A stretch of 64,000 nucleotides of DNA from contig NZ_CP118225.1 of assembly GCF_028768465.1 (NCBI RefSeq), positions 3,391,001-3,455,000 of the forward strand. Direction: 5' to 3'. Shown in pieces: positions 8,001 to 16,050 of this stretch. Each line of letters opens with the position of its first letter. The stretch's first letter is position 1. Under the pieces are notes generated by a model. That model searched no databases, was not told the DNA's origin, and saw nothing but the letters and a program-made list of their open reading frames with translations. This DNA comes from Rhodopirellula sp. P2 (GTDB taxonomy: Bacteria > Planctomycetota > Planctomycetia > Pirellulales > Pirellulaceae). A program made the position numbers and the translations under genes.

Positions 8001-8253
8001 AACTTGCCTGTCTACCTGTTTTGTCACAGGTGGTCTTCCAAGGTGTCGGCGATGATGACGACCTTATTCATTTTTTGAGGGGCGGCGGGTTGGTGGGTAC
8101 GTCTGCCGGGGTGTAACCTTTATGGGGAACGATTGCGAGGGCTAGCTGTTGAGAAGAAACCTTTGGTTTCGCCAAGCGGCCCAGCAAGCACTCGGCTCTG
8201 ACCAACCTGTGCCGCCCAATGGAGGGCGGCTCCACGCACTCGAAGGTTCCGGC

Positions 8254-10068
8254 ATGTATCGTCACTTCATCGGTGATCCCAGTCCATTTCTGGCCAGATC
8301 CGTGATCTCTATCGCAGCGATTTGGCTCACTTTCTCGGTGATGATCACGAGGCCGATTTCAGCACAAAATCTGTCTCAACGCCGGACCTGGACTGACGTT
8401 AGCGGTCAGCACTCGGTTGATGCTCAGATGGTCGAATTCAACGATACTGCGGTCAAACTCAACACGGGCAAACAAGCTGTCGTGCTGCAAAGAAACAAGC
8501 TCAGTAAAACCGATCGTGAGTATCTCGAAGCTTGCGACGTTCTTCGTCAGTCGGCTGAGCAAGCTGATCGCGTTGCTTCGCAGCTCCAAACGGATAATTT
8601 GCGTAACGCTTCACTGATGGCTGCCCTTGAGGCGATCGGAAAGTCGTCTCCCAGTGGGTTTGTTTCGGACTTCTATCTCGGTGGCCTGAAACCGGTGCAG
8701 ACTCGAAAAGAAGTGGAGATCAAGGAAGCGGTTCGCATCAACCAACGTGCGATTGTGGCGATCAAGAAAGTCCAGCAGTTTTTTCCTGATGCTCACGCCC
8801 AAACGCTCGCTTCGGTCTACAACAACCAAGCTGTCGTCGCGGCTCGAAATGGCAGCGCTGAAGGCTTCGCGAATTTTCTGAAACTGTCTGGCGAAGCTAC
8901 TCCGGGGACACTGTCGTTTGCGACACACCACAACGCGTCGCTGTTGCTGTCGACAGAGATGAATCTTGGGGGGGCCGGTCGCACGCTCGCGACCGTGATG
9001 GGATTGGGCAATCCTGAACCTGGACCGCGAGTCCAGAGTCGATTGCTTTACACCTTCGCTCACGATCCATTTCACTTTGAGATGGAAAGCTCAAGGACCG
9101 ATTCGTCGGACGGGTCGGATGGCGATTCCATGGAAATGACTGGCAACACCGCCCCGGTCAGCCTCGAAAACCTGGACCTGGTCAGTTCGGGAAGTGCTTT
9201 TTTACTGACTCCCCATCACGCGATGACCAATCGGCATGTCGTCAAAGATGTCGAAGCGTTGCTACTGACCAACGACCAAGGCGTCGAAGTGAAAGCAACA
9301 ATCATGGCTGTTAGCCGGCACAGCAACATCGACTTGGCAATCCTGAAGCTTGACGAGCCGATCGATATCGCACCATTGCCCCTCCGCAAAAGCAATCCTC
9401 GACAGGAAGAAGAAATCGTGGCACTCGGGTACCCGTTGCCAGGCCGCTACGAGCCTTCGCTGATGTCCAACCGCGGCAGCATCAGTAAGTTCATGGCCGA
9501 CGGGAAGAGCATGCTGCACACGGCGACCGTTGAGCCGGGCAATAGCGGTGGTCCTTGCGTCGATCTTTCTGGTCAGGTCGTTGGCGTGAACTACGCGACC
9601 GATCGAGAGAACGAAGTTCGCAACTACGCCGTTTTGTCAGAGGATGCTGTCAGGTTCGCCGAAGCCTCTGGTGTCGAACTTCCTAGCGTGATTCCGGCGA
9701 CGCACGCGACGTTTGCTGACACCATTGAAGCCTGTCGGGACGCAGTTTTGATGGTGCATTGTTACGCGACCGCACGTCCTTCCTCATCGTCGGAACGTTT
9801 GACAGGAGAGACATCGGAGAGCGATCGTTCGGCAACTCAGTTCTCTTTGATTGCTGATGATTGTTGCCTCTGGTGTGGAGGCCGAACGTACGTCACTTGC
9901 CCGGACTGCGTCAACGGCAGGAGAAGTGTGCGCAAGGTCGTCGTCGTGGGCCGCACTATCAATGGTAGCCCGATTACCGCTCCCAAAATATTCAGGCCGG
10001 ACTGCCCGAGTTGCAACCACGGTAAAGTCTCGTGTCCCGCATGCCGCGGTACCGGAAACATTCGCTGA
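8254..10068 (+). CDS. Exported trypsin-like serine protease with SHD1 and DnaJ-type zinc-ribbon domains
   Basis: 604 residues from ATG 8254 (GAAGG upstream); the frame itself opens 35 codons earlier at a TTG. An N-terminal hydrophobic segment (ISIAAIWLTFSVMI) ending in SAQ looks like a signal peptide. An SHD1-like module follows (RTWTDVSGQHSVDAQMVEF ... KLSKTDREYLE), then a helical region. The protease domain has His in TNRHVV, Asp in SNIDLAIL and Ser in EPGNSGGP, so the catalytic triad appears complete (Do/trypsin S1C type). The end carries CLWC, CPDC, CPSC and CPACRGTG, which form two zinc-ribbon-like pairs as in DnaJ. It probably acts outside the cytoplasm, although a cysteine zinc module there is surprising. 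Confidence 0.88.
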   Translation: MYRHFIGDPSPFLARSVISIAAIWLTFSVMITRPISAQNLSQRRTWTDVSGQHSVDAQMVEFNDTAVKLNTGKQAVVLQRNKLSKTDREYLEACDVLRQSAEQADRVASQLQTDNLRNASLMAALEAIGKSSPSGFVSDFYLGGLKPVQTRKEVEIKEAVRINQRAIVAIKKVQQFFPDAHAQTLASVYNNQAVVAARNGSAEGFANFLKLSGEATPGTLSFATHHNASLLLSTEMNLGGAGRTLATVMGLGNPEPGPRVQSRLLYTFAHDPFHFEMESSRTDSSDGSDGDSMEMTGNTAPVSLENLDLVSSGSAFLLTPHHAMTNRHVVKDVEALLLTNDQGVEVKATIMAVSRHSNIDLAILKLDEPIDIAPLPLRKSNPRQEEEIVALGYPLPGRYEPSLMSNRGSISKFMADGKSMLHTATVEPGNSGGPCVDLSGQVVGVNYATDRENEVRNYAVLSEDAVRFAEASGVELPSVIPATHATFADTIEACRDAVLMVHCYATARPSSSSERLTGETSESDRSATQFSLIADDCCLWCGGRTYVTCPDCVNGRRSVRKVVVVGRTINGSPITAPKIFRPDCPSCNHGKVSCPACRGTGNIR

Positions 10069-10250
10069 TTACCGATCTAGAAGAAGTCGTCGGACGTGCC
10101 TTCCCGATCCCGATACGAGGATGCGTGACATTCTCCGTTCTCCATCAATCACTTGGCATCGATTGGCAAAGGGAGGCGACAAACGACCGGCAACTTTCCA
10201 GTATTCACCGCCACCCGAACGCTGGCAGCAGTAATCAGTTGTCTGTCTGG

Positions 10251-10706
10251 TCAATCGACGTTCGACGCCAGCAGGGGTCTGTGTGTTGGTGAACCGCTTG
10301 GCGAATTGCCGGTCGGGTTCTCACCCACCAGCGTCAGTTCGACTGTTTGCATCGCGTCCGATTCTTGTTGGCAAAGCGGGCACTGCTGAAGGTGAAGCGT
10401 GAAAGCTTGTTGTTGATCGGGTGTCAATTGTCCCGTCGCATACTGCTGACTGGACGCTTGGACTTCGCTGCAGGTCACGCCACCGAAGTCGAACTCCCGA
10501 AGCTGTTCTTGGGACTCCGGTGGGTTGGCTGTTCCACCGAAATTCCAAACGCCCATTCCTAGCACTGCCATCACCGCGATCGGAGTGCCCATCCGCACAG
10601 CGGACTGGCGCCGCCGAACGGCGTGGAGCCGATTGTGCAGATCTGCAATGGTGCCTGGCGAGCATTCCTCCCAATCTGAATGAGCTTCAAAATCTTGGCG
10701 GACCAT
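10251..10706 (-). CDS. Membrane protein with anti-sigma-type zinc motif on the C-terminal side
   Basis: 151 residues. A hydrophilic, basic N-terminal part ends in RRRQSAVR, one transmembrane helix spans about 40-58 (TPIAVMAVLGMGVWNFGG), and a ZAS-like motif follows: Cys79, His105-x3-Cys109-x2-Cys112. In ordinary zinc-binding anti-sigma factors the zinc motif precedes the membrane helix and is cytoplasmic. The positive-inside rule would put this one outside. No sigma gene sits directly upstream on this strand. Function is unproven. It may sense redox state or have changed role. Bases 10069-10250 are empty. Confidence 0.7.
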   Translation of the reverse strand: MVRQDFEAHSDWEECSPGTIADLHNRLHAVRRRQSAVRMGTPIAVMAVLGMGVWNFGGTANPPESQEQLREFDFGGVTCSEVQASSQQYATGQLTPDQQQAFTLHLQQCPLCQQESDAMQTVELTLVGENPTGNSPSGSPTHRPLLASNVD

Positions 10707-10888
10707 GAACTCGTTCCTCTATTCCCTGTGGAGATCAACGCGGCCTTGGCTGCGTCCTGGGCGTTTTGGTATGTCTCTATCGTCGCCTCGCACCGGCGGA
10801 GCGTCTGTGTGGAATCTCACAAGGCTGTTTTTTTCTCTGCTGATGGATGATCCGATTGCTTCCGTGACTCAAACGGTGGGTGCACAAA

Positions 10889-11113
10889 ATGCGTGACTGG
10901 TTGCGTCTGGCATTTGCCCGGTCCATTGTTTGTCGTGGGCTTGTCTACAGCGTCGTGGTTGGAACCGTGCTGACAGCCATCAATCATGGGGACAGCCTTC
11001 TCAACGGCCAAGTCGGTTCGCGTCATCTGTTCAAAATTGGCCTGACCTACGTCGTTCCCTACGTGGTCTCGACGCTTTCCAGCGTGGCAGCACTGAACAG
11101 TCGCACTGAATAG
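10889..11113 (+). CDS. NrtS-like small membrane protein
   Basis: 74 residues from ATG 10889; a GTG at 10880 is also possible. Two hydrophobic spans are visible: RGLVYSVVVGTVLTAINHGD and IGLTYVVPYVVSTLSSVAA. The pattern 'VGT.L..INhGD.LL.G......K.gLTYvVPYvVST' matches my memory of the NrtS family, described as a small nitrate/nitrite transporter in cyanobacteria and common in marine bacteria. No nitrate genes are near. It stands alone with about 230 bp of empty sequence to DUF547. Substrate is therefore uncertain. Confidence 0.72.
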   Translation: MRDWLRLAFARSIVCRGLVYSVVVGTVLTAINHGDSLLNGQVGSRHLFKIGLTYVVPYVVSTLSSVAALNSRTE

Positions 11114-11347
11114 TCGCACTGAATAGTTCTGTAAGGAAAGCCTGACGAACGCGTCGACGTGGTGTCACTGAAATGCCTTGAGGCGACTTCGCTGCGAAAC
11201 CGTGGCCTAGGCGTCCCAGCCTGGGAGCACGCCAATCCCCAGGCGAGACGCTTCTGCTTCGGCCCATTCACCGCGTGAGGACATCCACCGCGGCGATCGC
11301 GGACGTCGATCTCGGGCAACAATCACCGCCATTCACAGGCACCCAAA

Positions 11348-12256
11348 ATGGACACAACGAAGAGCGATCCGGCATCGCCGAACCTGCCGTCAGCTCCCCA
11401 CACACGCCGCACCGTGATCATCGGGATCGCCGCAGTGCTGCTTGTTGGGACAGCAACCTTCGCATGCCTCCACGCCGGGGCGATCGAACAAAAATTGGTG
11501 AGGCTGTTTGGTCCCCCGCAAGTCGAATTGCAAGAAGCGTATTCCGCCAGTGTTTCTGGACCGACGATGGATCATTCGACCTTCGATTCCTTGCTGAAGA
11601 AACATGTCGACGACGATGGATGGGTCGACTACGCGGCCCTGAAAGAAGACGAGGCAAAGCTGGACAGCTACCTCCGTGCGATTGCTGCCGCACCGTTTGA
11701 CGCGATGGGACGCGACGAGAAATTGGCACTGTTGATCAACGGTTACAACGCCTCCACCTTGAAATTGATCCTCGATCACATGCCAACCGATTCGATCCAG
11801 GACATCCCCGAAGCGGATCGCTGGGACGCAGTGCGTTGCGACATTGGCGGACGCAAGTTGAGTCTGAACCAGATGGAGCACGAGCAGATCCGACCCAAGT
11901 TTGCCGAGCCACGCGTGCACTTCGCATTGGTCTGTGCCGCAGTGGGGTGTCCGCCACTGCGCAAGGAGGCGTACACGGCCAGTCGAATGGAAGAACAGCT
12001 GCAAGCGCAGACCGAGTACGTGCATCAACACAAAACCTGGTTCACCTTCGATCCCTCGTCCAACCAATTGGAGCTGACGAAGCTGTACAGCTGGTACGGC
12101 GGCGATTTTGAGCAGGTCGCTGGCAGCGTTTCGGCGTTTGCAGCCAGCTACTCCGCGGAGCTGAAGGAAGCTCTGGAAAACGGCACCACACCCCAGCCCA
12201 ATTGGTTGCCTTACGATTGGAAGCTCAACAGCATCGAGAACAAACAACCACGCTAA
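11348..12256 (+). CDS. DUF547-domain exported protein
   Basis: 302 residues. An N-terminal membrane anchor or signal (RRTVIIGIAAVLLVGTATFA) precedes a DUF547 domain. Diagnostic stretches are DDDGWVDYAALKED, LALLINGYNASTLKLI, RKLSLNQMEHEQIRPKF, HFALVCAAVGCPPLRKEAY and LYSWYGGDFEQ. The family is of unknown biochemical function, with a conserved N-x-Y-N-A element and a C-A-x3-C-P-P cysteine pair. It is frequently found beside TVP38/TMEM64 and flavin disulfide reductase genes, as here (13559 and 14378), so the four genes probably act together at the membrane. Confidence 0.9.
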   Translation: MDTTKSDPASPNLPSAPHTRRTVIIGIAAVLLVGTATFACLHAGAIEQKLVRLFGPPQVELQEAYSASVSGPTMDHSTFDSLLKKHVDDDGWVDYAALKEDEAKLDSYLRAIAAAPFDAMGRDEKLALLINGYNASTLKLILDHMPTDSIQDIPEADRWDAVRCDIGGRKLSLNQMEHEQIRPKFAEPRVHFALVCAAVGCPPLRKEAYTASRMEEQLQAQTEYVHQHKTWFTFDPSSNQLELTKLYSWYGGDFEQVAGSVSAFAASYSAELKEALENGTTPQPNWLPYDWKLNSIENKQPR

Positions 12257-12310
12257 GCAGGTCGGCTGGAATGATCGGGCACAACCATGTGAGCCGTTTG
12301 GGCGTTCGCC
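12253..12310 (+). repeat. 58-bp intergenic repeat family, copy 1
   Basis: Begins inside the DUF547 stop codon (CTAAGCAGGTCGGC...GAGCCGTTTGGGCGTT). Close copies lie at 21729-21786 (same strand) and 63233-63291 (opposite strand), with a truncated match at 50972-50990. Confidence 0.7.
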
Positions 12311-12851
12311 TGGCCTGCGCGTGAAAACCGTGGCTAACGCCAACGGCTCACATACCCGATGACACCTGCGTACCTGCTGAGACAGCTGATGAAAACAACG
12401 AATCCTGAGCTTTCGTGTTTTTCGTGGTGTCCATTTTTCAGGAGCTGCCGGGTGGAGTGAGAACCACGAAAGGCAGGAAGCACACGAAAAAGGGATCGAC
12501 TCCAACGACGTGTGCTCCCTGGTCCAGAACGGAGGGCGACGTGAAACAAAGAGGTGTTCAGTCGGATTCGACTGCACGGCCCCAGAGGATTCCGGGGGCA
12601 GGTCCATCGAATGGCCGCAGAGCAGAAGCGACGGACGCCGCAGCAGCTGTCGGCGATTCGCCGTCGTCACTGGCGGCAGCTGAGCATGCTCAGGGTGAGG
12701 GGTGTTCAAACCCACACACTTCCCTCAGTGTGTGCCTGTGCGAAGCGTCGCAGCGGTGAGTGGGGTTGGCGAGCGAAATCGTAGGCGGTGCAACACCTTC
12801 ACCGTGCATTCAGATGATGGACAACCCAAACGAATTGCTCAATTGGAAACG
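12311..12851. other. Gene-free stretch before the DoxX-like gene
   Basis: About 540 bp without a convincing gene. It contains scattered TTCGTGT / CGTGGTT and ACCACGAAA / CACACGAAA words (about 12410-12495) that could pair as imperfect inverted repeats. The short frames covering it have no domain signal. The promoter for the 12852-15910 genes probably lies in its last part, but I cannot place it. Confidence 0.4.
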
Positions 12852-13325
12852 ATGATGAACGACCAAGACAAGCTGCACGGACGGATTTCATTCTCCCTTT
12901 TGACACTTCGCCTGGGCGTTGGGATCGTGTTCATGATGTGGACATTGGACAAGCTTCTCAATCCGGAGCACGCGGCGGGCATTTTCGAGCGTTACTATCT
13001 GACGCCTGGTCTTGGTGCGTCCTTGATGGTTGGCGTGGGCGTCGTGCAGATGGTCTTGGTCCTCTCATTCCTCAGCGGTTTTCTTCGCACGTGGACCTAC
13101 GGGCTGATCACCGTGTTGCACACGGTTTCCACCATCAGTTGTTACAAGCAATACATGAACCCCTGGGAAAAGCCGAACCTATTGTTCTTTGCGGCGTTTC
13201 CGATGTTGGCGGCATGCGTCTCGCTCTGGTTGCTCCGAGAACTTGACACCTGGACGGTCGACAGCTGGTGGAAAAGTAAAAAGACAATGGTGGTCACGGA
13301 GAAAACGCCTCAACCAATCAACTGA
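12852..13325 (+). CDS. DoxX/MauE-like membrane protein
   Basis: 157 residues from ATG 12852 (a second ATG at 12855), with GGAAA just upstream. Four hydrophobic helices are visible: ISFSLLTLRLGVGIVFMMW, LGASLMVGVGVVQMVLVLSF, YGLITVLHTVSTISCY and NLLFFAAFPMLAACVSLWLL. LRLG.G..F..W.LDKLL is the DoxX-type first helix. Family members are small integral membrane proteins linked to redox or sulfur chemistry, with no single reaction established. It precedes a TVP38 protein and a disulfide reductase on the same strand, which supports a shared redox role. Confidence 0.82.
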   Translation: MMNDQDKLHGRISFSLLTLRLGVGIVFMMWTLDKLLNPEHAAGIFERYYLTPGLGASLMVGVGVVQMVLVLSFLSGFLRTWTYGLITVLHTVSTISCYKQYMNPWEKPNLLFFAAFPMLAACVSLWLLRELDTWTVDSWWKSKKTMVVTEKTPQPIN

Positions 13326-13558
13326 AGAACAGCACCAACCAAGGTCGAGAACACGCACGCGATCGGTTCTGCTCAGATCCTCCAGCCAAGCTGACCTGCG
13401 AAGCCTCGGCGACATTTTGCAATCTGTTTGTAAGGAGTGTCACGCTTTGGCGTCATCTCTCTATCAATGCGTTCGGACAGCAAGCGGCCTGCTTGCTGCG
13501 TTCACGTTTGAATTGGCAACTGCCACTGTTTGTTGATACATCCTCAAGGAAAACGGCC

Positions 13559-14317
13559 ATGACCAAGGAAGTCGAACCACAAACCGGCAACAGGAAATCT
13601 GGGATGCTGAAGAAATTTGGCGTGTTCCTCATCGTCGCCGCGATCGTGGTGATTGCCTACACGCAATACGGTGATCTGTTGAGTCTTGCGAATCTGGCGA
13701 AACAGGAGGCCCAGTTGCGGGCCTTTCAAGCCGAGAATCCGGTGCTGGTCTACGGAGCAGCCTTCTTGGTCTATGTCGTCGTGACCGGGCTTTCGTTGCC
13801 GGGTGCCGCCGTTTTGACATTGGTATACGGTTGGTACTTTGGGCTGGCTCCCGGGTTGTTGCTGGTCAGTTTTGCATCGACCGCAGGAGCGACGATGGCA
13901 TTTCTGCTCAGCCGATTCTTGTTTCGGGACGCGATTCAAAAGCGATTTGGCGATCGACTGCAAAGCTTCAATCAATCATTGGAGAAAGAAGGTCCGTTCT
14001 TCTTGTTCACCATGCGTCTGATTCCGGCAGTGCCGTTCTTCATCATCAACGCCGTGATGGGGCTGACACCGATCCGTACTCGAACGTTCTGGTGGGTCAG
14101 TCAACTGGGGATGCTGGCCGGCACCGCTGTTTTCGTTTACGCCGGGTCCAGCGTTCCCGATTTGCAAACGCTGGCAGACAAAGGTGTCGGTGCCGTCTTC
14201 ACTCCCAGTCAACTGACTCAGATCGTGATCGCGTTTGTCTTGCTCGGAGTCTTTCCTTTGGTCGTTCGTTTCGGCATGAAGTTTTTCGGCCGCGCGGGTG
14301 CTGAACCTGCGGTGTAA
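13559..14317 (+). CDS. TVP38/TMEM64 (DedA-like, VTT domain) membrane protein
   Basis: 252 residues from ATG 13559, with AAGGA upstream. After an N-terminal helix (FGVFLIVAAIVVIAY), the VTT/SNARE-associated core shows YVVVTGLSLPGAAVLTL, YGWYFGLAPGLLLVSFAS, TAGATMAFLLSRFLFR, then LFTMRLIPAVPFFIINAVMG and a long last helix. These are the G-x(5-7)-G and R-x-x-P-x-x-P-F motifs of the family. Family members are lipid scramblase or transporter-like. The gene lies 60 bp ahead of the flavin reductase, as is common for this pair. Bases 13326-13558 are empty. Confidence 0.92.
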   Translation: MTKEVEPQTGNRKSGMLKKFGVFLIVAAIVVIAYTQYGDLLSLANLAKQEAQLRAFQAENPVLVYGAAFLVYVVVTGLSLPGAAVLTLVYGWYFGLAPGLLLVSFASTAGATMAFLLSRFLFRDAIQKRFGDRLQSFNQSLEKEGPFFLFTMRLIPAVPFFIINAVMGLTPIRTRTFWWVSQLGMLAGTAVFVYAGSSVPDLQTLADKGVGAVFTPSQLTQIVIAFVLLGVFPLVVRFGMKFFGRAGAEPAV

Positions 14318-14377
14318 ACGCACCTCATCCAAACACAACACAACCATTTCTCAACCACCCACGAAAATTGAGTTTCC

Positions 14378-15910
14378 ATGACTTCCGACCTTGTCCAGCT
14401 ACAGCCCAAAGACGAACACAACCAAGCCCTTGAAGCGAATGTGCACCCGCCTGAGTGGAGCAATCCAACGCCCACGCAGCCCTACCACTTGGTCGTGATC
14501 GGGGCCGGCACGGCTGGCTTGGTCACCGCCGCCGGTGCAGCAGGACTGGGGGCACGCGTCGCCCTGATCGAACGAGATTTGATGGGCGGTGATTGCCTCA
14601 ACGTCGGCTGCGTCCCCTCCAAAGGGATCATTAGCGCGGCTCGCGTCGCCGCGAATGCGAAGAGGGCAAGCAGGTTTGGAGTCAATGTGCCCGACGTCAA
14701 CGTTGACTTTGCCGCGGTGATGCAGCGAATGAGGAAGCTGCGTGCAGGCATCAGCCACAACGATTCGGCCACGCGATTCAAGGACCTAGGCGTCGACGTT
14801 TACTTTGGACAAGCAAGCTTTGTCGATTCCAATACTGTGGATGTCGCGGGAACGAAGCTCCAATTCAAACGAGCGGTGATCGCCTCGGGGGCACGCGCGT
14901 CCGCGCCGCCCATCGATGGTCTGAGTGAGGTCAACTACTTGACCAACGAATCCGTCTTTTCGCTCACGGAATTGCCTCGGCGACTGGGGGTGATCGGTGC
15001 TGGTCCGATTGGTTGCGAAATGGCGCAGGCCTTCGCTCAGCTCGGCAGCGAAGTGCTGCTGGTCGAATCGGAGCACGGCATCATGCCTCGCGAAGATCGC
15101 GAAGCGGCCGAGATTGTTCAAAAGGCGATGGTAAATGAGGGGGTCCAATTGCTCTGCTGCGGCCGTAACTTGAAGGTTCGCAACGAGGATGGAATTCGCC
15201 TGACGGTTGATTCACACGACCAAAGCTACGACGAACGAGTCGATCAGTTGCTGGTCGCGGTTGGCAGAGCACCCAACGTCGAAAACCTGAACTTAGAAGC
15301 CGTCGGTGTTGAGTTCGATAAGAAGGGTGTGCAGGTCAACGATCATTTGCTGACGACCAATGCGAACATCTACGCTGCGGGCGACGTTTGCTCAAAGTAT
15401 CAATTCACACACACGGCCGACTTCCAGGCCCGCATCGTGATCCAGAATGCTTTGTTTGCTGTTGGTCCGTTTGGCAAGAAAAAGGCCAGTGACCTTGTGA
15501 TTCCTTGGGCAACGTACACCTCCCCGGAAGTCGCGCATGTGGGCATGTACGAGAGTGACGCGAAAGACGCTGGCATCGAAATCGACACCTACGTCCAACA
15601 TTTCAACGAAGTCGATCGCGCGATCTTGGAAGGCAAAGACGAGGGTTTCGTCAAGGTTCACACGAAGAAAGGAACCGACACGATCGTGGGCGCCACGATC
15701 GTTGCCGAGAACGCGGGCGATATGATTTCCGAAATCACAGTGGCCATGACGGGCGGGCTGGGACTGGGCAAGATTGGAAGTGCGATTCACCCCTATCCAA
15801 CTCAAGCCGAAGCGATCCGCAAGCTGGGCGACCAGTTCAGCCGCACGAAGCTGACGCCGGTGAGCAAGAAAATTCTCGGGTTGCTCCAACGACTCAATGT
15901 CGGAAGCTGA
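14378..15910 (+). CDS. Class I pyridine nucleotide-disulfide oxidoreductase (mercuric-reductase-like)
   Basis: 510 residues. After an unconserved 35-residue lead, it has an FAD-binding VVIGAGTAGLVTA, the redox-active CLNVGCVPSK, an NAD(P)-binding GVIGAGPIGCEMA, the FAD-contacting NANIYAAGDV, and the dimerisation-domain active-site H-P pair in IHPYPTQAEAI. The fold is that of dihydrolipoamide dehydrogenase and MerA. The C-terminal vicinal cysteine pair needed for Hg(II) reduction is absent (end LLQRLNVGS), and no mer genes are near, so it is not a true MerA. The substrate is probably a disulfide linked to the TVP38/DUF547 neighbours. Confidence 0.9.
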   Translation: MTSDLVQLQPKDEHNQALEANVHPPEWSNPTPTQPYHLVVIGAGTAGLVTAAGAAGLGARVALIERDLMGGDCLNVGCVPSKGIISAARVAANAKRASRFGVNVPDVNVDFAAVMQRMRKLRAGISHNDSATRFKDLGVDVYFGQASFVDSNTVDVAGTKLQFKRAVIASGARASAPPIDGLSEVNYLTNESVFSLTELPRRLGVIGAGPIGCEMAQAFAQLGSEVLLVESEHGIMPREDREAAEIVQKAMVNEGVQLLCCGRNLKVRNEDGIRLTVDSHDQSYDERVDQLLVAVGRAPNVENLNLEAVGVEFDKKGVQVNDHLLTTNANIYAAGDVCSKYQFTHTADFQARIVIQNALFAVGPFGKKKASDLVIPWATYTSPEVAHVGMYESDAKDAGIEIDTYVQHFNEVDRAILEGKDEGFVKVHTKKGTDTIVGATIVAENAGDMISEITVAMTGGLGLGKIGSAIHPYPTQAEAIRKLGDQFSRTKLTPVSKKILGLLQRLNVGS

Positions 15911-16050
15911 GAGACAGTCCGCGGGGCCAACGCCCAAACGGCGGATAGGAAAGATCGAAATCCGCCTGAATCAACAGTGGGGGTGCCTGCAGCTTATCTT
16001 CGTAACCAAGTGCCAGCCTAGCGAGGAAATCTGATCGCCGGCTCACGCGT

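Noticed and set aside
11390..12715. 441-residue minus-strand frame
   Set aside because: It is antisense to the DUF547 gene, whose domain motifs are clear; the reverse product has no domain and an odd His/Arg/Cys composition.
14378..15910. Mercuric reductase (merA)
   Set aside because: The C-terminal cysteine pair and other mer genes are absent, so only the fold class is assigned.
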